Of a DNA stretch of 11,362 nucleotides, positions 7,528 to 11,362 are shown piece after piece. The translations under genes were made by a program, and so were the position numbers. The notes beneath the pieces are model-generated. The model was not told where the DNA came from. It did not search any database and worked only from the letters and a program-made list of their open reading frames with translations. This stretch comes from Paracoccaceae bacterium. GTDB lineage: Bacteria; Pseudomonadota; Alphaproteobacteria; Rhodobacterales; Rhodobacteraceae. The DNA is taken from the NCBI GenBank assembly GCA_007120685.1, contig SKNG01000504.1:1-11362 (forward strand). Direction: 5' to 3'. Each line of letters begins with the position of its first letter. The first letter of the stretch is position 1.

Positions 7528-8984
7528 GCGAAGGGATCCTCGACGCGGGGCCAGTAGGTTGGCGGGCGGTGGCGATAGGGGATGGCGGTGAAATCCGGGG
7601 TGATGGCGCCGGGGGTGGCCACGGGGATGATCTGCGCAGCCAGGGGGGCGAAACCGGCGCGGAAATGGTTGGAGGACTTCACGCAGATATAGCGCCGCCT
7701 TTCCAGGTCGATGCCCGGGCCGGTAAGGGCCTCGGGGTGGAAGGTCTGGGTGCGGTTGTCGTTGATGACAATGTCGATGCTGTCCTCGGGCCCGGTGGAC
7801 AGCCAGACCGCCGTGCCCAGCGGTGCCGGCAGGGTGCCGAAGCGCTGGGTCAGGTCACTGGCGATGCGGCGCACGGTGACCTGCAGATCCAGCGGATCGC
7901 CGGACATCAGCCCGCATTTGCCGCCCAGCCGCAGGGACAGCCGCGCGCCTTCGCCGGCATCGGCACAGATCCGCACCGCCACCGGGTCCCAGAAGATGCC
8001 GGTGGCAATATCGGTCATCCCGCGTTCCAGCATGGCGCGCAGCAGGAAGGTGGCGTCCGAGGGCGCGCCGCCGCCGGCATTGTCGGCCATGTCGGCCAGC
8101 ACCACGGGGCCGCTCGGGGCGGCCGCGGCCAGGGCCAGCGCGGCGGGAATGTCATGCACCGGCTGAAGAATCGCCTGGCGCTGGTCCCACAGCCGGCCGG
8201 CCAGATCCCGCGCCAGACGGTCGGCCAGCGCCGGGTCGCCATCGGTGATGGCCAGCGCCCGCGCCCCGATGCGGGGGTGGTCGCCCCAGGGGAAGCCATG
8301 CACCAGCGACAGCGACAGCACCCCCGGTTCGGCCTCGCGCGCCGCCATCGCATCGACAAAGGCGCGCATGGCGCCCTCGGGCGTGGGCATGGCCATGACG
8401 ATGCGGCAGTCATGGTCGCGCATCACCGGGTTGACGCGCCCCTCGGCGGCATCGGCGATCAGCGCGAACAGCTCGCCCGCGCGCGGCTCGATATCGACAT
8501 GGGGGTATTCCTTGAAGCAGATCAGCGCGTCGGCGCCGGCAAGCATCGCCTCGGTCAGGTGGCAATGCGGATCCAGCAGGCCGCCAATCTTCGCCTCGGG
8601 CGCAATCTCGCGGATGCGGGCGATCAGGTCGCCCTCGCAGTCGGGGTAGCCATCGGCGATCATCGCGCCATGCAGGGCCAGCAGCACCATGTCCACGGGC
8701 AAGGCGGCGCGCAGCCCCTCCAGAATCTCGTCGCGCAACGCCTCGTAGACGCGGCGCACGGTGGGGCCGGCGGGCTGTGCGAAGGTGGCCAGCCCCTCGG
8801 CCACCGTCCAGCCGCGCGCCTCGGCCTCGCGCCGCCACAGGTGCAGCGCGCCGGTCCAGTAGGTGACCGGATGGCGGGTGGCATCGCCGTGATAGAGACC
8901 GCCCTCCTGGAACCCCGTGAGGCCGGTGGGCAGGGGCGAGAAGCTGTTGGTCTCGGTGGCGAGGCCAGCCATGAAGAGTTTCAT
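7524..8984 (-). CDS. M81 family metallopeptidase (MlrC-like)
   Basis: Member of the MlrC/M81 family (DUF1485 plus MlrC C-terminal domain), named for a protein of microcystin breakdown in sphingomonads; most members have no known substrate. The protein is 486 aa, the usual size. Seen are the N-terminal FMAGLATETNSFSP (4-17), LALHGAMIADGYPDCEGDL (102-120), GGLLDPHCHLT (134-144) and FKEYPHVD (157-164), which hold the His/Asp/Glu residues likely to bind zinc. A later VVLADMADNAGGGAPSDAT motif is typical of the C-terminal domain. The frame reaches back to 9023, but ATG 8984 gives the conserved MKLFMAG start and has an AAGGGA site 10 bases upstream. It is the first gene of the overlapping trio with the hydrolase and the OCD-family gene, and lies just downstream of a two-hairpin element that separates it from the TRAP genes. 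The family is firm, the reaction is not. Confidence 0.88.
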   Translation of the reverse strand: MKLFMAGLATETNSFSPLPTGLTGFQEGGLYHGDATRHPVTYWTGALHLWRREAEARGWTVAEGLATFAQPAGPTVRRVYEALRDEILEGLRAALPVDMVLLALHGAMIADGYPDCEGDLIARIREIAPEAKIGGLLDPHCHLTEAMLAGADALICFKEYPHVDIEPRAGELFALIADAAEGRVNPVMRDHDCRIVMAMPTPEGAMRAFVDAMAAREAEPGVLSLSLVHGFPWGDHPRIGARALAITDGDPALADRLARDLAGRLWDQRQAILQPVHDIPAALALAAAAPSGPVVLADMADNAGGGAPSDATFLLRAMLERGMTDIATGIFWDPVAVRICADAGEGARLSLRLGGKCGLMSGDPLDLQVTVRRIASDLTQRFGTLPAPLGTAVWLSTGPEDSIDIVINDNRTQTFHPEALTGPGIDLERRRYICVKSSNHFRAGFAPLAAQIIPVATPGAITPDFTAIPYRHRPPTYWPRVEDPFA

Positions 8985-9020
8985 CGGATACTGTTCCCTT
9001 TCGTCAGGCCCAGGCGCGGC

Positions 9021-9042
9021 CAAGGCGCTTTGAAGCGCCTTG
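9021..9042. other. Perfect hairpin upstream of the M81 gene
   Basis: CAAGGCGCT (9021-9029) pairs with AGCGCCTTG (9034-9042) around TTGA. It lies 36 bp before the M81 start codon, directly beside a second hairpin at 9044-9065. Read on the minus strand it comes after the second hairpin, so it would fall in the leader of any transcript reaching the M81 gene from the TRAP genes. It may be part of a repeat, a terminator pair or an attenuator. Confidence 0.55.
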
Positions 9043-9043
9043 C

Positions 9044-9067
9044 AAAAGCCTTTCTAAAGGCTTTTTT
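9044..9067 (-). terminator. Terminator-like hairpin after the TRAP small permease gene
   Basis: AAAAGCCTTT (9044-9053) pairs perfectly with AAAGGCTTTT (9056-9065). On the plus strand it runs into TTTTTT (9062-9067); on the minus strand the stem ends in TTTT followed by GC. It could therefore act in both directions, with the better U-run facing the plus strand. It begins 23 bp after the stop of the small-permease gene and would lower minus-strand read-through into the M81 gene. No plus-strand gene leads into it. Confidence 0.55.
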
Positions 9068-9087
9068 CCGCCCGCCGCGCCCACGCT

Positions 9088-9627
9088 TCATGTCGAACCC
9101 TGCCGGCCGGACGCGGGCTCGGTCAGCCGCATGGCCAGATCGGCCAGCACATGCAGGGTGATCAGGGCAAAGGCCAGCGGCACGGCGGCGGTGAACCAGA
9201 TCATCGAGACCGGGATCATCTCGGCCGTGCGGTCCAGCGAGCGGCCCAGGAAACCGCGCGCCATGTTCATGTTCGGCCCGTAGAGCGAGAACCAGATCAC
9301 CGGCGCCACGAAGAGCATCGCCCCGGCCGCGCGGATCAGCGCCAGCCCCTTGCCCGCCCAGCCGCCGATATCCAGCGCCTGGGGGAAAAGCGTGGGGTTG
9401 ATGCCGGCCCGGAACGCGGCCGACGCGCCCAGCATGCCCGCCCAGACCATTGCCCGGCGGGCCAGTTCCTCGGTCCAGACCGGCGGCGCCAGCAGGATGT
9501 AGCGTGCCACCACCTGCCAGCCCGCGGCAAAGACCATCACCAGCACCGCCAGCACCGCGCCCCACAGGGCCACCGTGTTCAGCGCCGCCGACAGACGGTC
9601 CAGGCCAAGGGCCAGCCGGCGCAGCAT
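9088..9627 (-). CDS. TRAP transporter small permease subunit (DctQ family)
   Basis: Small inner-membrane subunit of a tripartite ATP-independent periplasmic transporter; it partners the large permease and helps take up an organic acid using an ion gradient. The 179-aa protein is the usual size. Four hydrophobic segments are visible at about 17-39, 56-72, 97-116 and 137-160. The family motif WTEELARRAMVW (51-62) follows the first segment. The start ATG lies 4 bp after the stop of the solute-binding protein gene with only a weak ribosome-binding site, so coupling is likely. It is the last TRAP gene and is followed by the two-hairpin element at 9021-9067. The family call is firm; the specific substrate cannot be told. 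Confidence 0.9.
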   Translation of the reverse strand: MLRRLALGLDRLSAALNTVALWGAVLAVLVMVFAAGWQVVARYILLAPPVWTEELARRAMVWAGMLGASAAFRAGINPTLFPQALDIGGWAGKGLALIRAAGAMLFVAPVIWFSLYGPNMNMARGFLGRSLDRTAEMIPVSMIWFTAAVPLAFALITLHVLADLAMRLTEPASGRQGST

Positions 9628-9631
9628 GCGC

Positions 9632-10603
9632 TCAGCGCCCCGCCGCCGCCATCCACAGCGCCATCTGTTCCGGCGTGACGATCAGCTCATAGGTGGTCAT
9701 CGAGGCCTGCATGAATTCGTCGCGCGCCTCCTCGCTCAGTTCCACCACCGCGACATCGGCCTCGCGCAGCTGATCCAGCACGCCGTCCTGCGTGGGCAGC
9801 CAGGCGCGGTTGGCCGCGCGCGCGGCCTCGACACCGGCATGGACGGTGGCGCGGTCGTCGTCCGACAGGCCCTGATACCAGTCCTCGGACGCTATCGCGA
9901 TGCGCAGCGAGGGTGCGATGGCGGCATCGGTGAAATGGCGGATGAATTCGGTATGGCCAAAGAGCAGCGGCACGAAGGCGGGGTTCAGGTAGCCGTCGGC
10001 CACGCCGGTCTGCAGCGCGTTGGGCACCTCCGCCCAGTTGACCACGGTGCCGGTGGCGCCCCAACTGCCGTAAAGCGCGATCTGGCTTTCATCCAGCGCG
10101 CGCATGCGCAGCCCTTCCATATCGGCCATGGTGTTGACCGGCCGGCGGGTGTTGAAGATGCCCGTCGCCGCGCCGACCACGGTGACATCCAGCACCCGCA
10201 CGCCCGCCGGCGTCAGCGCCGCGTTGATCCGCTCCAGCATGCCGCCGTCCAGAAGTGCTGCGTCCACTTCCTCCATCGTAGCGAAGAAATAGGGCAGGCG
10301 CAGGCCGAAGATCAGCGTGTCGATGGAGGCGACGATGTTCAGCGGCGCCATCGCCACCTCGACCAGCCCCTGGGTTACCTGGTCGAAGACCTCGTCATCG
10401 CCGCCCAGCGCGCCGCGCTGGAATTCCTGCGTTTCCATGCCGTTCGCGTCCAGATGCGCGGCAAAGGCATGCGCCCAGACATAGCTGCCAGAGCCCGACA
10501 GGTCGGCTGGGCTGTCCAGTGCCACGGAAACCTGCCCCAGCGCCACGGCGGGCAGGGCCAGCGCGCCGGCCAGCGCGGCGGCCTTGATCATGTGATGTGT
10601 CAT
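9632..10603 (-). CDS. TRAP transporter solute-binding protein (DctP family)
   Basis: Periplasmic receptor that delivers an organic acid to the TRAP permease. The protein is 323 aa. The N-terminus (MTHHMIKAAALAGALALPAV, then ALG) is a signal peptide, with likely cleavage after Gly23. The signature region NTMADMEGLRMRALDES (157-173) corresponds to SIADMKGLKLRVPN of sialic acid receptor SiaP. Arg168 matches the conserved arginine (SiaP R147) that binds the ligand carboxylate. WAEVPNALQTGVADGYLNP (190-208) matches the next conserved block. The start at 10603 is chosen for the GGGAGA-type purine-rich site just upstream; Met5 is an alternative. It lies 45 bp after the large-permease stop, and that gap holds a weak 6-bp hairpin (10631-10636 with 10644-10649). 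The ligand is probably a carboxylate and otherwise unknown. Confidence 0.92.
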   Translation of the reverse strand: MTHHMIKAAALAGALALPAVALGQVSVALDSPADLSGSGSYVWAHAFAAHLDANGMETQEFQRGALGGDDEVFDQVTQGLVEVAMAPLNIVASIDTLIFGLRLPYFFATMEEVDAALLDGGMLERINAALTPAGVRVLDVTVVGAATGIFNTRRPVNTMADMEGLRMRALDESQIALYGSWGATGTVVNWAEVPNALQTGVADGYLNPAFVPLLFGHTEFIRHFTDAAIAPSLRIAIASEDWYQGLSDDDRATVHAGVEAARAANRAWLPTQDGVLDQLREADVAVVELSEEARDEFMQASMTTYELIVTPEQMALWMAAAGR

Positions 10604-10648
10604 GTCTCTCTCCCTTTCCTGTGAATGCGAAACCTGGGCGGCGCAGGT

Positions 10649-11362
10649 TCAGCCGCCACCGTATCCCAACTGCCGCGGCAACCAGAGCGATATTTCAGGC
10701 ACCATCACCAGCACCGCCAGCACGCCGATCTGCAGCACGAAAAAGGGCATCACCGCGCGCGCCAGCACCCAGTAGTTCACCCCGGTCACCGCGGTGACCA
10801 TCAACAGGCACCCCCCCAGCGGTGGCGAGATCAGGCCCATCGAGATGTTGAAACAGATCACGATGCCCAGATGCACCGGGTCCGCGCCCTGCGCCAGCGC
10901 CACGGGTGCCAGGAGCGGCACCAGCAGGAACAGCGCCACCGCCGTATCCAGCATCATGCCCGCCAGGATCAGGATCCCCATCATCAGCAGCATGTATTGC
11001 CCCGGCCCCAGCCCCATCTCGCGCACCCAGGCGGCGATGGCCTCGGGCACGCGCTCCAGCGCCGCCAGATGGCCCAGCGCGGCCACCGCGGCGATCAGCA
11101 TGAAGATCGCGCCCGACAGCATGGCGGTGCGCTTCAGCGCCTCGGCCATCTGATTCAGCCGCACGCCTTCGTAGAACGCCCCGGCGGCGACGGCGGCGAT
11201 GACGGCCACGCCCGCGGCCTCGGTCGGCGTCATCAGGCCGAAGACGATGCCGCCCAGGATGATCGCCGGGATGGTCAGCGCCGGCAGGGCGCGGATCAGC
11301 GTGGGCAGGAAGGCGGGCAGTTCGGCGCGGGTCAGGCGCGGGTGGTCATGGCGCCAGGCGAA
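10649..11362 (-). CDS. TRAP transporter large permease subunit (DctM family), 5' part outside window
   Basis: C-terminal 237 residues of the large inner-membrane subunit that forms the transport path; full-length members have about 430 residues, so roughly 190 are missing. The frame is open to the window edge, so the internal Met at 11233 is not the start. Counting from the edge, visible family features are RALPALTIPAIILGGIVFGL (24-43), TPTEAAGVAV (45-54), a GMMLDTAVALFLLVPLLAP stretch (135-153), and DPVHLGIVICFNISMGLISP (161-180) followed by PLGGCLLM (181-188). Several long hydrophobic segments lie between. It precedes the solute-binding and small-permease genes, giving the order large permease, receptor, small permease rather than the common receptor, small, large. 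The TRAP call is firm. Confidence 0.92.
   Translation of the reverse strand, partial: FAWRHDHPRLTRAELPAFLPTLIRALPALTIPAIILGGIVFGLMTPTEAAGVAVIAAVAAGAFYEGVRLNQMAEALKRTAMLSGAIFMLIAAVAALGHLAALERVPEAIAAWVREMGLGPGQYMLLMMGILILAGMMLDTAVALFLLVPLLAPVALAQGADPVHLGIVICFNISMGLISPPLGGCLLMVTAVTGVNYWVLARAVMPFFVLQIGVLAVLVMVPEISLWLPRQLGYGGG

Noticed and set aside
8985..9023. N-terminal extension of the M81 protein to 9023
   Set aside because: The added 13 residues are not family-like, and MKLFMAGLATETNSF is the standard start with an AAGGGA site upstream.
7569..9161. 530-codon open frame on the plus strand
   Set aside because: Antisense to the M81 gene, with low-complexity Gly/Gln/Arg-rich translation and no recognisable domain; a GC-driven shadow.
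9575..10624. 349-codon open frame on the plus strand
   Set aside because: Antisense to the solute-binding protein gene, whose signal peptide and Arg motif are clear; the plus-strand translation is His/Arg-rich without a domain.
10631..10649. AACCTG/CAGGTT inverted repeat between the large-permease and receptor genes
   Set aside because: The stem is only 6 bp with a 7-base loop and no T-run, too weak to call a terminator or operator with confidence.

Overview
The window looks like chromosomal DNA of a high-GC alphaproteobacterium, most likely a Rhodobacteraceae member (Paracoccus/Rhodobacter/Roseobacter type). The reasons are strong G/C-ending codon preference, an aspartyl-tRNA synthetase whose segments resemble Rhodobacterales sequences, a TRAP transporter, and GC-rich paired hairpins at gene borders, including the CCCCCGGGATATTT type of intergenic repeat that I associate with this group. 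This assignment is from memory of the families; no search was run.

Layout. (1) 1-1554 (+): the 3' five-sixths of aspS, a housekeeping gene, carrying an unusual AT-richer in-frame insertion near 784-876. (2) 1555-1787: intergenic region with a hairpin-rich repeat that may end aspS transcription, then an AT-rich promoter island with a TTGACA box. (3) 1788-5677 (+): a meta-cleavage block for homoprotocatechuate (3,4-dihydroxyphenylacetate) in the order hpaF (isomerase), hpaE (semialdehyde dehydrogenase), hpaD (type I extradiol dioxygenase), then a FAH-family enzyme likely to act as the HpaG-type decarboxylase/isomerase. hpaF and hpaE overlap by 4 bp, hpaD follows 12 bp later, and the FAH gene is set apart by two perfect hairpins. 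(4) 5684-11362 (-): a convergent block. Read in its own direction it holds the C-terminal part of a TRAP large permease, a TRAP solute-binding protein, a TRAP small permease, a two-hairpin terminator-like element, an M81/MlrC-family protein, a maspardin-like alpha/beta hydrolase and an ornithine-cyclodeaminase/mu-crystallin-family protein. The last three genes are joined by 4-bp ATGA/GTGA overlaps.

How it may work together. The plus-strand enzymes would open the homoprotocatechuate ring (HpaD), oxidise the semialdehyde (HpaE), isomerise the product (HpaF) and decarboxylate/isomerise it (FAH enzyme). The hydratase (HpaH), aldolase (HpaI), ring hydroxylase and regulator are not in the window. 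The minus-strand block looks like an uptake-and-breakdown module: TRAP import of an organic acid, then putative hydrolysis and NAD(P)-dependent imine/amino acid chemistry. Its substrate cannot be read from the sequence. The two blocks end 6 bp apart, tail to tail. Whether they belong to one pathway is unknown; the minus-strand module is the best candidate here for an undescribed system.

I saw no tRNA, rRNA, CRISPR array, insertion sequence or phage gene. Apart from 1555-1787, the gene-free stretches are all shorter than 130 bp.
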